Source: Limnohabitans sp. MMS-10A-178 (lineage in GTDB: Bacteria > Pseudomonadota > Gammaproteobacteria > Burkholderiales > Burkholderiaceae_C). From it: a stretch of DNA of 64,000 nucleotides. Below, piece by piece: positions 16,071-25,956 of this stretch. The notes below the pieces were generated by a model that saw only the letters and a list, made by a program, of their open reading frames with translations, was not told where the DNA came from and did not search any database. Numbering within the stretch: the first letter of the stretch is position 1; every line of letters starts with the position of its first letter. The stretch is from NCBI RefSeq assembly GCF_003063375.1, contig NZ_NERY01000001.1, forward strand, positions 1,488,001-1,552,000, in the 5' to 3' direction. Both the position numbers and the translations under genes were made by a program.

Positions 16071-17780
16071 TCAAAGGCACAAAGAAGTGGCTACCGCCGC
16101 TATCAAGTTGCCATTCACACTTTTGCCGGTGTCGGCCAAATAGCCATCAGGTCGAATCACGGCCCAACCGCCAGCAGGCACTGAAACACAGGCCCTTTGC
16201 AAATGGCCTTGCAGGTCCCAAATGTGTTCGCGGGCTTGTGCGCTGTCGCCTTTGGAAAGGACTTGAACACATCGAACGGGCAGGCCTGATGCACTGAGCT
16301 CTTGAAGTCGTTTGATCGACGCCTTGGACTGCTGACCAAAAACCAAAATGAGCAAACGGCCATCAGCCCATTGAAGCAAGTCATTCAGTGCGCCGGTTTT
16401 GCCGGGCCGCCATTGAATCTTGACATTTTGTACAGATGTTCCGCCAGTTTCGCCGCAAGCGCGCGAGCCACGATAGGTATTGGCAACAGCCATGCGCCCG
16501 GTGTTGATCAGTGATCGTGCGAAAGGAAACTGCTTTGCCAAGCTGATGGTGGCTTTTCGGAAGGCGCGTTCTACGCCATCTGCTGGCCGCAAAAATCGGG
16601 CTGTGCGTCGCGTCACTTTGACGTTTTCTTGTGCAGCTTCTAGCCGCTCGTCGTTGTAACTCTCAAGCAGCGCTTCGTCTGCATGACCGCGCAGCACGGC
16701 CGCCAGTTTCCAAGCCAAATTGTCTGCATCGGCCACGCCGGTGTTGCCACCCCGCGCGCCAAAGGGGTTCACAATTTTGGCCGTGTCGCCCATGAAAAAC
16801 ACCCGACCCATGCGCAAGGTGGTGAGGCATTGGCTCTTGTAGGCGTAAGGGCCTACCCACACAATGTCAACTTTCACTTTCTTGCCAAACTGACGCTCTA
16901 AGCGCTCGCGAACCACATCTTCGCGGCTGATGTAAGCGGCATCGGCGTTGGGTGCCATTTGGTAATCAATGCGCCAGACATCGTCGGCCATCAGGTGCTG
17001 CCAGACTGCACGGTTTTCATTGAAGGGGGCCTCAATCCAAGTATGGCGCTCAGTAGGCGGGTGTGTGTCAAAGCGCACATCGGCAATGCACCAACGGTCA
17101 TCGCCTTTTTTGCTTTCCATGCTAACGCCAGTCCAAGCGTGAAATGGGGTGTGCGATCCCGTTGCATCGATCACATGGTCGGCTTGAAGTTGGTAAGAGC
17201 CTTCGGGGGTCTCAACGCTGAGGGTTGCGAAGTCTTTGTTTTGCTTAAAGGCCGTAACACGTGATTGCCAGCGCAAATCGACACAGCCCAATTCTTGAAT
17301 ACGCTCTACCAAGTAGCCTTCAATGTAGAACTGCTGGATGTTGATAAAAGCGGGTTGCTGTGAAAGGCTGAAATTGCTTTGTTGTTTGAGGTCGAAGTTG
17401 TAGACCTCATCATTGCCTGCAAATGTTCGCCCTACGCTCCACTGAATGCCTTTTTTAGCAATGCGATCGAATATGCCCAACTTTTGAAAAATTTCTAGTG
17501 ATTTTTGGGTGTAACAAATGCCGCGCGAGGAGGCGCCTTTGACCCCCACGGTGTTGTCTTCGTCCAAGAGAACCGCCCTGATGCCCAAGTTGGCCAAGCC
17601 GCAAGCCAATGTCAGACCCGAGATGCCGCCCCCGACAATGACCACCGCATGTCGCAAAGTTTTGTTTTGAATCAATTCGGGTGGTTTGACAAAGGGATAT
17701 TCAGGCAGGGTGTAGCCTGTTCCTTGTGTGAACTCATAGCCGTTGGTGAACTGAACGTCTTGAAAGTGAGGGGTATTCAT
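16071..17780 (-). CDS. FAD-dependent aromatic-ring-type monooxygenase (class A)
   Basis: A 569-residue flavoprotein of the PheA/TfdB/MhpA-like superfamily. The FAD-binding GxGxxG is VVIVGGGISGLTLACGLA (about 46-63). The DG-type motif is VIDATGSHTPF and the third motif GRVFFMGDTAKIVNPFG (about 326-342) binds the FAD ribityl. In most relatives the third motif reads GDAAH; here the His is Lys. A thioredoxin-like C-terminal domain (about 440-565) ends with WAVIRPDGYLA, as in MhpA-type hydroxylases. The substrate is unknown; there is no aromatic-degradation operon around it, only the DUF2783 partner downstream. Confidence 0.82.
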   Translation of the reverse strand: MNTPHFQDVQFTNGYEFTQGTGYTLPEYPFVKPPELIQNKTLRHAVVIVGGGISGLTLACGLANLGIRAVLLDEDNTVGVKGASSRGICYTQKSLEIFQKLGIFDRIAKKGIQWSVGRTFAGNDEVYNFDLKQQSNFSLSQQPAFINIQQFYIEGYLVERIQELGCVDLRWQSRVTAFKQNKDFATLSVETPEGSYQLQADHVIDATGSHTPFHAWTGVSMESKKGDDRWCIADVRFDTHPPTERHTWIEAPFNENRAVWQHLMADDVWRIDYQMAPNADAAYISREDVVRERLERQFGKKVKVDIVWVGPYAYKSQCLTTLRMGRVFFMGDTAKIVNPFGARGGNTGVADADNLAWKLAAVLRGHADEALLESYNDERLEAAQENVKVTRRTARFLRPADGVERAFRKATISLAKQFPFARSLINTGRMAVANTYRGSRACGETGGTSVQNVKIQWRPGKTGALNDLLQWADGRLLILVFGQQSKASIKRLQELSASGLPVRCVQVLSKGDSAQAREHIWDLQGHLQRACVSVPAGGWAVIRPDGYLADTGKSVNGNLIAAVATSLCL

Positions 17781-17966
17781 AGCATCAACGCATTCCTATT
17801 TTCACATTGCCAAAAACCGATTGTGCTTCACGAGGCAAGCAGCGCCAGTACTGTTCACTGGCTTGTACCACGCCGCCCAATTTGGCAGCCGCTTGCTAAG
17901 GCTAATTCCTTTGCCTGCAAAGTACGGTCACCTGCAAGATAATTGAGGCATTAAAGGATTTTGCAC

Positions 17967-18749
17967 ATGTTGCTTCTATTGTCTCCTGCTAAATCGTTGG
18001 ATTACGACTCACCAGTCGAGGGGGTGCCTCATACCTTGCCCCAATTCGTTCCACAGTCTGCCGAATTGATAGAAGTATTGAAACATAAAACCCCAGCTCA
18101 AATTTCTGAACTGATGGATTTGAGCGACAACTTGGCAGCCTTGAATGTGGCCAGATATGAAGCGTGGCGCCCTAAATTTACAGTTAAAAATTCAAAACAA
18201 GCGGTATTGGCTTTCAACGGAGACGTCTATGACGGCTTGGACGCCAAATCTTTAAAGCCCAAGGACCTTGAGTGGGCGCAAGACCACGTGTGTATTTTGA
18301 GTGGCTTGTATGGGGTATTGCGCCCCCTAGATTGGATGCAGCCTTATCGCTTGGAAATGGGAACAGCCCTGACCAATTTGCGCGGCAAAAATTTGTATCA
18401 GTTTTGGGGCTCGAGCATTGCGCAGCATCTCAATGCGCAGTTGGCCAAAGACAAATCACCGGTTGTCATCAATTTGGCATCGCAAGAGTACTTCAAGGCA
18501 GTTGATCAAAAGGTCTTGAAGGCGCGAGTCATTGAGTGCGTGTTTGAGGATTACAAAGGCGGCAAGTACAAAGTGATCAGTTTCTTTGCCAAGCGTGCGC
18601 GTGGTTTGCTGGCGCGTTATGCCATTCAAAAACACATTCAAAATCCAGAAAAGTTGAAGGACTTTAACCTTGATGGCTATGCCTATGAGGACTCTGTTTC
18701 TGATGTCAATCGTTGGGTTTTCCGTCGACGCGAAAAGGGCGCGGTATGA
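17967..18749 (+). CDS. yaaA: peroxide-stress protein YaaA (UPF0246)
   Basis: A 260-residue protein matching YaaA (DUF328), which in E. coli limits free iron and DNA damage during H2O2 stress. Hallmarks are the N-terminal [12 protein letters not shown], the [17 protein letters not shown] segment, [11 protein letters not shown] and the C-terminal basic stretch [17 protein letters not shown] start it at ATG 17967 because AAAGGA lies eight bases upstream; a TTG two codons earlier is too close to that site. Its stop overlaps the queF start (ATGA), so the pair is translationally coupled. Confidence 0.93.
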   Translation: MLLLLSPAKSLDYDSPVEGVPHTLPQFVPQSAELIEVLKHKTPAQISELMDLSDNLAALNVARYEAWRPKFTVKNSKQAVLAFNGDVYDGLDAKSLKPKDLEWAQDHVCILSGLYGVLRPLDWMQPYRLEMGTALTNLRGKNLYQFWGSSIAQHLNAQLAKDKSPVVINLASQEYFKAVDQKVLKARVIECVFEDYKGGKYKVISFFAKRARGLLARYAIQKHIQNPEKLKDFNLDGYAYEDSVSDVNRWVFRRREKGAV

Positions 18750-19591
18750 ACCAGCCAGAGCAATCGCAGCTGGGCAAAAACAGCGCCTATGTTGACCAAT
18801 ACGATGCGTCCTTGTTGTTTCCAATTCCCCGTGCTGTGAAGCGCGAAGAGTTAGGGATTAGCGATGCGCCTATCTTCTTTGGCGCAGATTTGTGGACGGC
18901 GTTTGAACTCTCGTGGCTGAACCTAAAAGGCAAGCCTCAAGTGGCCATTGCCCACATCACCGTCCCTGCAGAAAGCACACACATCATTGAGAGCAAGTCT
19001 TTCAAGCTGTACTTGAACAGTTTCAATGCCTCGCGCTTTGTCGATGTGCAAGCGGTGCGGGATTGCATGCGAGACGACCTAGATACAGCTTTGTGGCATG
19101 GCGGCAAAATTCTGGCTCGGTGTGGCGTCAAAATTATTCTGGCGGAAGACTTTGACAAGGAGCCTGTGCATGAATTGGATGGCCTGAATTTGGATCGCAT
19201 GGACATTGAATGCAAGCACTATCAGCCTGCACCAGAATTGCTCAATGCACAAAAAGATGAGGCGCCCGTCACAGAGACTTTGGTGAGTCACTTGCTGAAA
19301 AGCAATTGTTTGGTCACTGGGCAACCCGATTGGGGCAGTGTTCAAATTTCATACACGGGCGATCAAATTGATCAGGCCGGCTTGCTGCAATACATTGTGA
19401 GTTTTCGAAATCACAATGAGTTTCATGAGCAATGCGTGGAGCGCATCTTCATGGACATTTGGACGCGCTGCAAACCTTTGAAGTTGTCTGTTTATGCCCG
19501 CTATACCAGGCGCGGTGGCTTGGACATTAACCCTTGGCGAACCAGCCATCCGCAATCGCCGCCTCCCAACATTCGCACGGCGCGCCAATAA
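18746..19591 (+). CDS. queF: NADPH-dependent 7-cyano-7-deazaguanine reductase (long form)
   Basis: Reduces preQ0 to preQ1 in queuosine synthesis for tRNA. This 281-residue protein is the two-domain (YqcD-like, E. coli type) QueF. The N-terminal half carries the preQ0/NADPH signature [13 protein letters not shown] (residues 82-94) and the C-terminal half the catalytic Cys C188 in [12 protein letters not shown] with the nearby Asp. The C-terminal [14 protein letters not shown] is typical. The chosen ATG overlaps the yaaA stop by four bases. Other queuosine genes are not in the window. Confidence 0.95.
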   Translation: MNQPEQSQLGKNSAYVDQYDASLLFPIPRAVKREELGISDAPIFFGADLWTAFELSWLNLKGKPQVAIAHITVPAESTHIIESKSFKLYLNSFNASRFVDVQAVRDCMRDDLDTALWHGGKILARCGVKIILAEDFDKEPVHELDGLNLDRMDIECKHYQPAPELLNAQKDEAPVTETLVSHLLKSNCLVTGQPDWGSVQISYTGDQIDQAGLLQYIVSFRNHNEFHEQCVERIFMDIWTRCKPLKLSVYARYTRRGGLDINPWRTSHPQSPPPNIRTARQ

Positions 19592-19614
19592 TTCCTTGGC
19601 GCAGTTGGCACGCC

Positions 19615-20457
19615 TTAGCCCAGAGTTTTAAAGCCTTTGAGTGGGCTCAGAGGCGGAAATTTGGCAGGCCTTTTTTCTTTGGCCGCCACAATGGCTTCAC
19701 GGATGTGCGGCGTAGTCCAGATTGCGCCTTGTAACCAACCCATTTGGCGCAGACTGTCTTCTACACCGTGATCACGTGCATAGTTGAGTGCTTGCTTGGT
19801 ACCCCAAATGGCCACCGGTGGTTTGCTGGCCATTTCTTGGGCGCAAGCCAGGGCGCCCGCTACCAAGGCCTCTTGCGTTTCAAACACTTGCGTTACCAAG
19901 CCGTATTTCATGGCGTTGTCAGCACTCAAGCGTCGGCCGGTATAGGCCAATTCTTTGACCAAACCCATGGGTAACAATTTTGGGAGACGTTGCAGCGTAC
20001 CCACATCGGCCACCATGCCGATGTTGATTTCTTGGATGCAGAAAAAAGCGTCTTGCGTGGCATAGCGAACACAGCAAGCTGTGACCATGTCAACGGCGCC
20101 GCCAATGCAACCGCCATGAATGGCGGCAATGACCGGAATGCGCATGCTCTCTAGCAAAGTGAAGGTCGATTGCATGTCGGTGAGCGAGTCATAAATTGCC
20201 GCGCGACCTTCAGGACTGTCGGCGTCCATGGCGATGGCACTCGAAAATGTGTCTAGTGCCATGCCTGCTGAAAAATGCTTGCCAGTGCTCGAAATCACCA
20301 GTGCACGTGCCTCACCTGCTTCATTGAGGTGGCGCAATACCATGTCAAGCTCACGCCAAAATGTGGGGTGCATGGTGTTCAGCGATACGGGCTTGTTCAG
20401 CACCAAATGCGCTACATGGTCATTCGTCGTCAGAGAAAAGCAATTGAGTTTGTCCAT
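19615..20457 (-). CDS. enoyl-CoA hydratase/isomerase family (crotonase fold)
   Basis: A 280-residue crotonase-fold protein acting on an acyl-CoA. The oxyanion-hole strands are visible in KHFSAGMAL (about residues 59-67) and IHGGCIGGAVDM (about 112-123). The second carboxylate region contains IQEINIGMVADVGTLQRLP, where an Asp at the usual second catalytic position resembles delta3,5-delta2,4-dienoyl-CoA isomerases (ECH1) more than classical hydratases; this is suggestive only. The start ATG at 20455-20457 lies inside the dinB reading frame, 38 bases before the dinB stop, with AGG nine bases upstream. Translational coupling with dinB is likely. Confidence 0.82.
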   Translation of the reverse strand: MDKLNCFSLTTNDHVAHLVLNKPVSLNTMHPTFWRELDMVLRHLNEAGEARALVISSTGKHFSAGMALDTFSSAIAMDADSPEGRAAIYDSLTDMQSTFTLLESMRIPVIAAIHGGCIGGAVDMVTACCVRYATQDAFFCIQEINIGMVADVGTLQRLPKLLPMGLVKELAYTGRRLSADNAMKYGLVTQVFETQEALVAGALACAQEMASKPPVAIWGTKQALNYARDHGVEDSLRQMGWLQGAIWTTPHIREAIVAAKEKRPAKFPPLSPLKGFKTLG

Positions 20458-21709
20458 TGGGGCTGACCTCGTTGAGTGCAGAGATAGAAGTTGAATCAGA
20501 ACTGTAACGGGCGATGCCTTCAGGCACTGTCCCATGTTTGACCAGAGAGCCGACTCGGACGCCCAGAAGCCGCAGTTTTCGACTCAGGTCGACACGCTTC
20601 AAGCACAGCCCGGCAAACTTGCGTATTTCTTTGGCATCCTGCGTGTAAAAAGTCAGGGTTTGATCGCGCGTTACGCTTTTGAAGTTGTCGTAGCGTAGCT
20701 TGATGCCGATGGTTTTGCCGTCATAACCTTTGCGCTTTAAATCGGCCGCCAATTGTTGACAAAGCCTGGTGAAAACTTTGCCCAATTCTTCCTTGTCACG
20801 CACAGCATGCAAGTCCGTTTCAAAGGTGGTTTCACGGCTGATGCTGACAGGTTCGCTCTCGGTGCTAATGGGCCGATCGTCTTTGCCCCAAGATGCTGCA
20901 TGCAGCCATGCGCCATAGACTTTGCCAAAATGATTTTGCAGCCAAGGCAGCTCACAAGCGGCCAATTGGCCAATGGTTTCAATACCGTGCTGTTTGAGTT
21001 TTTCATCGGCCTTAGGTCCAACGCCATTGATCTTGCGGCAACTCAAAGGCCAGATGGCTGTTTGCAAATCTTCTTCGTGCACGATGGAAATACCGTTGGG
21101 CTTATTGAACTCGCTGGCCATCTTGGCAATCAGTTTGTTGGGTGCAACGCCCACTGAGCAGGTGAGGCCGGTGGCCTCAAAAATACATTTCTGAATGAGC
21201 CTGGCCAAGACTCTGCCGCCTTCGCGTTGGCCTCCTGGCACTTCGGTGAAATCGATGTACACCTCGTCCACACCGCGGTCTTCCATGACGGGCGCTATGT
21301 CGGTGATGATGCTTTTGAAAACTCTAGAGTAGTGGCGGTATTGGTCAAAGTCGACGGGCAACAAAATGGCTTGGGGGCACAACTTGGCCGCTTTCATAAG
21401 GCCCATGGCCGAGCCAATGCCAAACTGGCGTGCCGCATAGGTAGCAGTTGTGATGACCCCACGGCCTGTATAACCTTCAATGCGAGGGAAAAAATCCAAA
21501 GGAATTTCAGACAGGTTATCGGCTGACCATTCGCAGTCTGGGTGGGCTTCGCGCAGTCGCCCCAGCAAGTCATCTTCTTTGCGCCTGCCGCCGCCAATGA
21601 CCACCGGCAAGCCCTTGAGTTGGGGGTAGCGCAACAACTCGACTGACGCGTAAAACGCGTCCATATCGAGGTGGGCAATTCTTCTTTTGAGTGATGTGTT
21701 GGGCGTCAC
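20420..21709 (-). CDS. dinB: DNA polymerase IV (Y-family)
   Basis: A 429-residue translesion polymerase. Catalytic acidic residues: D15 in AHLDMDAFYASVE and D148-E149 in DRGVDEVYIDF. The helix-hairpin-helix is in KINGVGPKADEKL and the little-finger domain occupies about residues 275-400. Between strands that are adjacent in E. coli DinB (after IGGG and before RGVITTATY) there is an insertion of about 40 residues (41-82). The C-terminus ends QTQLLFSDDE, matching the beta-clamp-binding consensus (Q, then L and F). It overlaps the next gene by 38 bases. No LexA box is recognised upstream. Confidence 0.95.
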   Translation of the reverse strand: MTPNTSLKRRIAHLDMDAFYASVELLRYPQLKGLPVVIGGGRRKEDDLLGRLREAHPDCEWSADNLSEIPLDFFPRIEGYTGRGVITTATYAARQFGIGSAMGLMKAAKLCPQAILLPVDFDQYRHYSRVFKSIITDIAPVMEDRGVDEVYIDFTEVPGGQREGGRVLARLIQKCIFEATGLTCSVGVAPNKLIAKMASEFNKPNGISIVHEEDLQTAIWPLSCRKINGVGPKADEKLKQHGIETIGQLAACELPWLQNHFGKVYGAWLHAASWGKDDRPISTESEPVSISRETTFETDLHAVRDKEELGKVFTRLCQQLAADLKRKGYDGKTIGIKLRYDNFKSVTRDQTLTFYTQDAKEIRKFAGLCLKRVDLSRKLRLLGVRVGSLVKHGTVPEGIARYSSDSTSISALNEVSPNGQTQLLFSDDE

Positions 21710-21733
21710 AAACTCAAATTGGAAGTGTGCGTG

Positions 21734-22888
21734 TTATTGAGGAAATGTGCCCGGCAACAAGATGCTCTTGTCGACCGTGTCCATTTGCGTGCGACCACAA
21801 AATGCCATGGTCAAATCAAGCTCGTTGTGAATGATTTGCAAGGCCTTCTCAACGCCAGGTTGACCCATGGCACCAAGGCCGTACAAGAATGCGCGGCCAA
21901 TGTAGGTGCCTTGTGCGCCCAATGCGCGGGCTTTGAGCACATCCTGACCGCTGCGAATGCCGCCGTCCATGTGCACTTCAATTTGCTTGCCCACGGCGTC
22001 CACAATGGCGGGCAGGGCTTCAATGCTGCTTTGGGCGCCATCGAGTTGGCGGCCACCGTGGTTGCTCACAATCATGGCATCGGCGCCGCTCTCAACAGCC
22101 AAACGAGCGTCTTCCACATCTTGAATGCCCTTCAAGATGATCTTGCCGCCCCAGCGTTTTTTGATCCACTCCACATCACCCCAATTCAGTCGGGGATCAA
22201 ATTGTTGAGCCGTCCAAGCCGACAAAGAACCCATGTTCTCAACGCCCTTCACGTGGCCCACAATGTTGCCAAACTCTCTGCGCGATGTGCCCAGCATGCC
22301 CAATGCCCAACGAGGCTTGCTGGCAATGTTGATGATGTTGGGAATGGTAAGTTTGGGTGGTGCAGACAAACCATTTTTCAAGTCTTTGTGTCGCTGTCCC
22401 AAAATTTGCAAATCCAAAGTAATGACCAAGGCAGAGCAGTTGGCAGCGCGTGCGCGCTCAATCAAGCGCTCAATGAAATCGCGATCGCGCATGACATAGA
22501 GCTGAAACCAGAAGGGATGGCCATCGGTACCCTTGGACACATCTTCAATGGAGCAAATGCTCATGGTCGACAGGGTAAAAGGAACGCCAAATTTCTTGGC
22601 TGCGCGAGCCGCCAAAATTTCGCCATCGGCGTGTTGCATGCCAGTGAGACCTGTGGGTGCAATGGCCACAGGCATGGCCACCTTCTGACCAATCATGGTG
22701 CTGGCCGTGCTGCGGCCCTCCATGTTGACGGCCACCCGCTGGCGTAACTTGATTTTTTGAAAATCGCTTTGGTTGGCGCGGTAAGTGCTTTCTGTCCAAG
22801 AGCCGCTGTCTGCATAGTCATAGAACATGCGAGGCACACGTTTTTGGGCCAGGATGCGCAATTCTTCGATGGTGGTAATCACGGACAT
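21734..22888 (-). CDS. FMN-dependent alpha-hydroxy-acid dehydrogenase (LldD-like)
   Basis: A 384-residue TIM-barrel flavoprotein oxidising L-2-hydroxy acids such as lactate. Signatures: the N-terminal FYDYADSGSW, the FMN-binding PVAIAPTGLTGM (about 72-83), the catalytic His in SNHGGRQLDG (about 275-284; the family pattern is S-N-H-G-G-R-Q) and phosphate-binding DGGIRSGQDVLKA. It is the typical length of LldD and glycolate-oxidase relatives. No lactate permease or LldR regulator is next to it; the upstream neighbour is a hemerythrin. The exact substrate is therefore open. Confidence 0.9.
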   Translation of the reverse strand: MSVITTIEELRILAQKRVPRMFYDYADSGSWTESTYRANQSDFQKIKLRQRVAVNMEGRSTASTMIGQKVAMPVAIAPTGLTGMQHADGEILAARAAKKFGVPFTLSTMSICSIEDVSKGTDGHPFWFQLYVMRDRDFIERLIERARAANCSALVITLDLQILGQRHKDLKNGLSAPPKLTIPNIINIASKPRWALGMLGTSRREFGNIVGHVKGVENMGSLSAWTAQQFDPRLNWGDVEWIKKRWGGKIILKGIQDVEDARLAVESGADAMIVSNHGGRQLDGAQSSIEALPAIVDAVGKQIEVHMDGGIRSGQDVLKARALGAQGTYIGRAFLYGLGAMGQPGVEKALQIIHNELDLTMAFCGRTQMDTVDKSILLPGTFPQ

Positions 22889-22939
22889 ATTAGATTTCCA
22901 ATTTGGATTGAAGCTTAGAAGGCTGGTCTTTGAATTTGA

Positions 22940-23455
22940 TCAGGTGCAACTTACGCTGCCACAACCCGACATGGTGACGTTTTTGACGATGGCAGGGTCG
23001 GCCAGCGTTTCGGTTTCGCTGTCAAAGTTGACCGATTTCAAATGCTGTGCCAATCCGGCGTCCATGGTGGCAGCGTGCTGAGGAAACCATTCGGCCAAGG
23101 CTTCAGCCATGCGAGAAATGATTTCTGTGTCGCCTTGCACATAATGTGTTTCGACAGCGCGCATGGTTTCCAAAATGGTGGCGTGTTGGCCCGCATGGCA
23201 GTTGTCTTCGCTAAAACCAGTGGCTACCATCCAGCGGTCTTCTTGCGCAAAATGTTCCACCGTGTGATTGAGAAATTCGCGGTACAACTTGAGCTGCTCG
23301 GTTTGAGGTGTGAGCAGCAATGCATTCAGCATGGTCACAAACTCTTCGTGTGTGTCATCCATGCGGCCATCGCCGGTGTGCAGTTCTGCTGTCCAATTCA
23401 GGCCTGCAGCAAAGGGGGACACAGTGCGTTGCTCGGTTTGAGTGGCTTCCATCAT
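22940..23455 (-). CDS. bacteriohemerythrin-like protein
   Basis: A 171-residue single-domain hemerythrin, a four-helix protein binding O2 at a di-iron site. Candidate iron ligands follow the expected order: His in DDTHEEF (about 35), HTVEHFAQED (HxxxH/E pair, about 64-73), CHAGQHATIL (about 86-95) and a late HAATMDAGLAQHL (about 128-140). A C-terminal extension of about 30 residues with GCGSVSCT (two Cys) is not part of the usual fold and might bind metal. It lies 9 bases after argH and 51 before the lldD-like gene, all on one strand. Its role (O2 sensing, storage or delivery) is unknown. Confidence 0.82.
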   Translation of the reverse strand: MMEATQTEQRTVSPFAAGLNWTAELHTGDGRMDDTHEEFVTMLNALLLTPQTEQLKLYREFLNHTVEHFAQEDRWMVATGFSEDNCHAGQHATILETMRAVETHYVQGDTEIISRMAEALAEWFPQHAATMDAGLAQHLKSVNFDSETETLADPAIVKNVTMSGCGSVSCT

Positions 23456-23464
23456 AAAACCCTT

Positions 23465-24919
23465 TTAAAAATCTAGGCGCGCATGGTGACGCGCAATTTG
23501 CTGGCGAACTTGGCTGGGCGCAGTGCCGCCCAATGTATTGCGAGCGTTCAAAGAACCCACCAAGCTGAGGCATTCAAACACATCGGCTTGAATGGCGGGG
23601 TTGAATTGTTGCAGGGTGGCCAAAGGCAATTCACTCAAGTCCAAATTTTGAGTTTGCGCCGTTTTGACAGCATGCGCCACCACCTCGTGGGCATCGCGGA
23701 AGGGCAGGCCTTTTTTGACCAAATAATCGGCCAAATCGGTGGCCGTGGCATAACCTTTTTTGGTGGCAGCTTCCATGGCTTGGGCATTGACCGTGATGCC
23801 GCCTTCTTTCTGGCCAGTCTGTGAATTGACCTGGCCGCCAATCATTTCGCTGAAGATGCGCAAGGTGTCTTTGAGTGTGTCAACTGTGTCAAACAGAGGC
23901 TCTTTGTCTTCTTGGTTGTCTTTGTTGTAGGCCAAGGGTTGGCCTTTCATCAAAGTGATGAGACCCATCAAGTGGCCCACCACGCGGCCGGTTTTGCCAC
24001 GCGCCAGCTCGGGCACATCGGGATTTTTCTTCTGCGGCATGATGGAACTGCCCGTGGTGAAACGGTCGGCAATTTTCACAAAGCCAAAGTTTTGACTCAT
24101 CCACAAAATGAGTTCTTCGCTCAAGCGGCTGATATGCACCATGCACAAAGATGCCGCTGCCGTGAATTCAATGGCAAAGTCTCGATCGCTCACGCCATCC
24201 AAACTGTTTTGACTGACGCAGGCATTGCCGTGCAGGTCTACCATGCCCAAGCTTTTGGCTACTCGTTCGCGGTCGAGCGGGTAGGTGGTGCCAGCCAATG
24301 CCGCTGAGCCTAAAGGCAAACGATTGGTGCGACGGCGTACATCGGTCATGCGCTCGGTATCGCGTGCAAACATTTCGACATAAGCCAATAAGTGATGCGC
24401 AAAGCTGACGGGTTGTGCCACTTGCAAATGTGTGAAGCCTGGCAAGATCACATCCACATTTTGTTCTGCCACTTCGATCAATGATTTTTGGAGGTCATTG
24501 AGCAAACCCACAATCAGGTCAATTTCGCTAACCAACCAGAGGCGCACATCTGTGGCCACTTGATCATTGCGGCTTCTGCCTGTGTGCAGGCGCTTGCCTG
24601 CATCGCCTACGATTTGAGTCAGGCGGGCTTCGATGTTGAGATGCACATCTTCCAAGTCCAGCTTCCACTCAAACTGACCTTTTGTAATCTCTTCTGTAAT
24701 TTGCGCCATGCCGCGCTGAATGTCAGCAAAATCTTGGGTGCTGATGATTTTTTGGGCCGCCAGCATTTCGGCGTGCGCCAGGCTTCCCTGAATGTCCGAT
24801 TGCCAGAGTCGCTTGTCGAAGAAGACGCTGGAGGTGTAGCGCTTCACCAGGTCACTCATGGGCTCAGAAAACAAGGCCGACCAGGCCTGGGACTTTTGAT
24901 CGAGTTGGTTTTTTGACAT
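23465..24919 (-). CDS. argH: argininosuccinate lyase
   Basis: Last step of arginine synthesis, splitting argininosuccinate to arginine and fumarate. The 484-residue protein has the fumarase/aspartase superfamily signature [20 protein letters not shown] (catalytic Ser loop) and [15 protein letters not shown] with TGRSRNDQ near residue 118. [17 protein letters not shown] carries the conserved His. Length is slightly above the E. coli enzyme (457) because of about 20 extra N-terminal residues. It is divergent from hemC over 100 bases and heads a possible five-gene same-strand run. Confidence 0.97.
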   Translation of the reverse strand: MSKNQLDQKSQAWSALFSEPMSDLVKRYTSSVFFDKRLWQSDIQGSLAHAEMLAAQKIISTQDFADIQRGMAQITEEITKGQFEWKLDLEDVHLNIEARLTQIVGDAGKRLHTGRSRNDQVATDVRLWLVSEIDLIVGLLNDLQKSLIEVAEQNVDVILPGFTHLQVAQPVSFAHHLLAYVEMFARDTERMTDVRRRTNRLPLGSAALAGTTYPLDRERVAKSLGMVDLHGNACVSQNSLDGVSDRDFAIEFTAAASLCMVHISRLSEELILWMSQNFGFVKIADRFTTGSSIMPQKKNPDVPELARGKTGRVVGHLMGLITLMKGQPLAYNKDNQEDKEPLFDTVDTLKDTLRIFSEMIGGQVNSQTGQKEGGITVNAQAMEAATKKGYATATDLADYLVKKGLPFRDAHEVVAHAVKTAQTQNLDLSELPLATLQQFNPAIQADVFECLSLVGSLNARNTLGGTAPSQVRQQIARHHARLDF

Positions 24920-25019
24920 GCCCAGATTTTATCGGGTTTGCAGATACCATGATCTGCACTCGTGCTAGCATTTGACGAGCTTGAACAATTACCATCACAT
25001 CACTGGTTTGACCCCTTTT

Positions 25020-25937
25020 ATGCCATCCAATTTAAAGCGCCCCATTGTGATTGCAACGCGTGAAAGCCGATTGGCCATGTGGCAGGCAGAGCATGTGAAA
25101 GCTATTTTGCAGTCGCTTGGGCACACCGTACAGCTTCTGGGCATGACCACTCAGGGCGATCAAATTTTGGACCGCAGCCTGAGCAAAGTGGGTGGCAAAG
25201 GTCTGTTTGTGAAGGAGTTGGAGGTGGCTTTGTCGGAGGGGCGAGCCGATATCGCTGTGCACTCTTTGAAAGATGTGCCAATGGACATGCCCGAAGGATT
25301 TGAATTGGCCTGTGTCATGGAACGTGAAGATCCCAGAGACGCTTGGGTTTCAGCCCAATATTCAACACTCATGGATTTACCCCAAGGCGCTGTGGTGGGC
25401 ACCTCCAGCCTGAGGCGTACTGTTTTGCTGCGTGCCCTCCGACCCGATTTGAAAATTGAGCCTCTGCGTGGCAATTTGGACACACGTTTGCGCAAATTGG
25501 ATGAGGGCCACTATGCAGGCATTGTTTTGGCGGCAGCTGGGCTGAAACGCTTGGCACTGACTGACCGAATTCGCCATAATTTTGAAACCGACCAAATGTT
25601 GCCAGCGGCAGGTCAAGGTGCATTGGGCATTGAAATTTGCACTGGCCGCACCGATTTGCTTGAGGCCTTGAAGCCCTTGGTTCATTCAAGGTCATGGCTG
25701 GCTGTGGCGGCTGAGCGGGCTGTCAGTCGTGCCATGGGGGGCAGTTGCTCCATGCCCTTGGCAGCGCATGCCACTTTATCCGGACAAGTTCTAAGTTTGC
25801 GCGCCGCATGGGGCAACCCCGAAGGAGAACCCAGTTTGGTCACAGCGCACATTTCTGGCCAGGTCAATGACCTCCAGCAAGCTGAAGCTTTGGGAAATCA
25901 AGTGGCTGCAGATCTCAAGCGTGGTGGTGCCCATTGA
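25020..25937 (+). CDS. hemC: hydroxymethylbilane synthase (porphobilinogen deaminase)
   Basis: A 305-residue enzyme condensing four porphobilinogens to hydroxymethylbilane. Conserved blocks: [16 protein letters not shown] at the N-terminus, [29 protein letters not shown] and the cofactor-attachment Cys in [12 protein letters not shown] near residue 242. I chose the ATG at 25020 because homologues begin a few residues before the IATRESRLA strand; a TTG 16 codons upstream would add a non-conserved tail. First gene of hemC-hemD-hemX-hemY. The start overlaps no other gene, and the promoter must lie in the 100-base gap to argH. Confidence 0.96.
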   Translation: MPSNLKRPIVIATRESRLAMWQAEHVKAILQSLGHTVQLLGMTTQGDQILDRSLSKVGGKGLFVKELEVALSEGRADIAVHSLKDVPMDMPEGFELACVMEREDPRDAWVSAQYSTLMDLPQGAVVGTSSLRRTVLLRALRPDLKIEPLRGNLDTRLRKLDEGHYAGIVLAAAGLKRLALTDRIRHNFETDQMLPAAGQGALGIEICTGRTDLLEALKPLVHSRSWLAVAAERAVSRAMGGSCSMPLAAHATLSGQVLSLRAAWGNPEGEPSLVTAHISGQVNDLQQAEALGNQVAADLKRGGAH

Positions 25938-25956
25938 TGCTAATTTGCAAATAGCC

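Noticed and set aside
21719..22747. 342-codon plus-strand open frame opposite the lldD-like gene
   Set aside because: Antisense shadow of a conserved flavoprotein gene, low-complexity His/Ala/Asn-rich translation.
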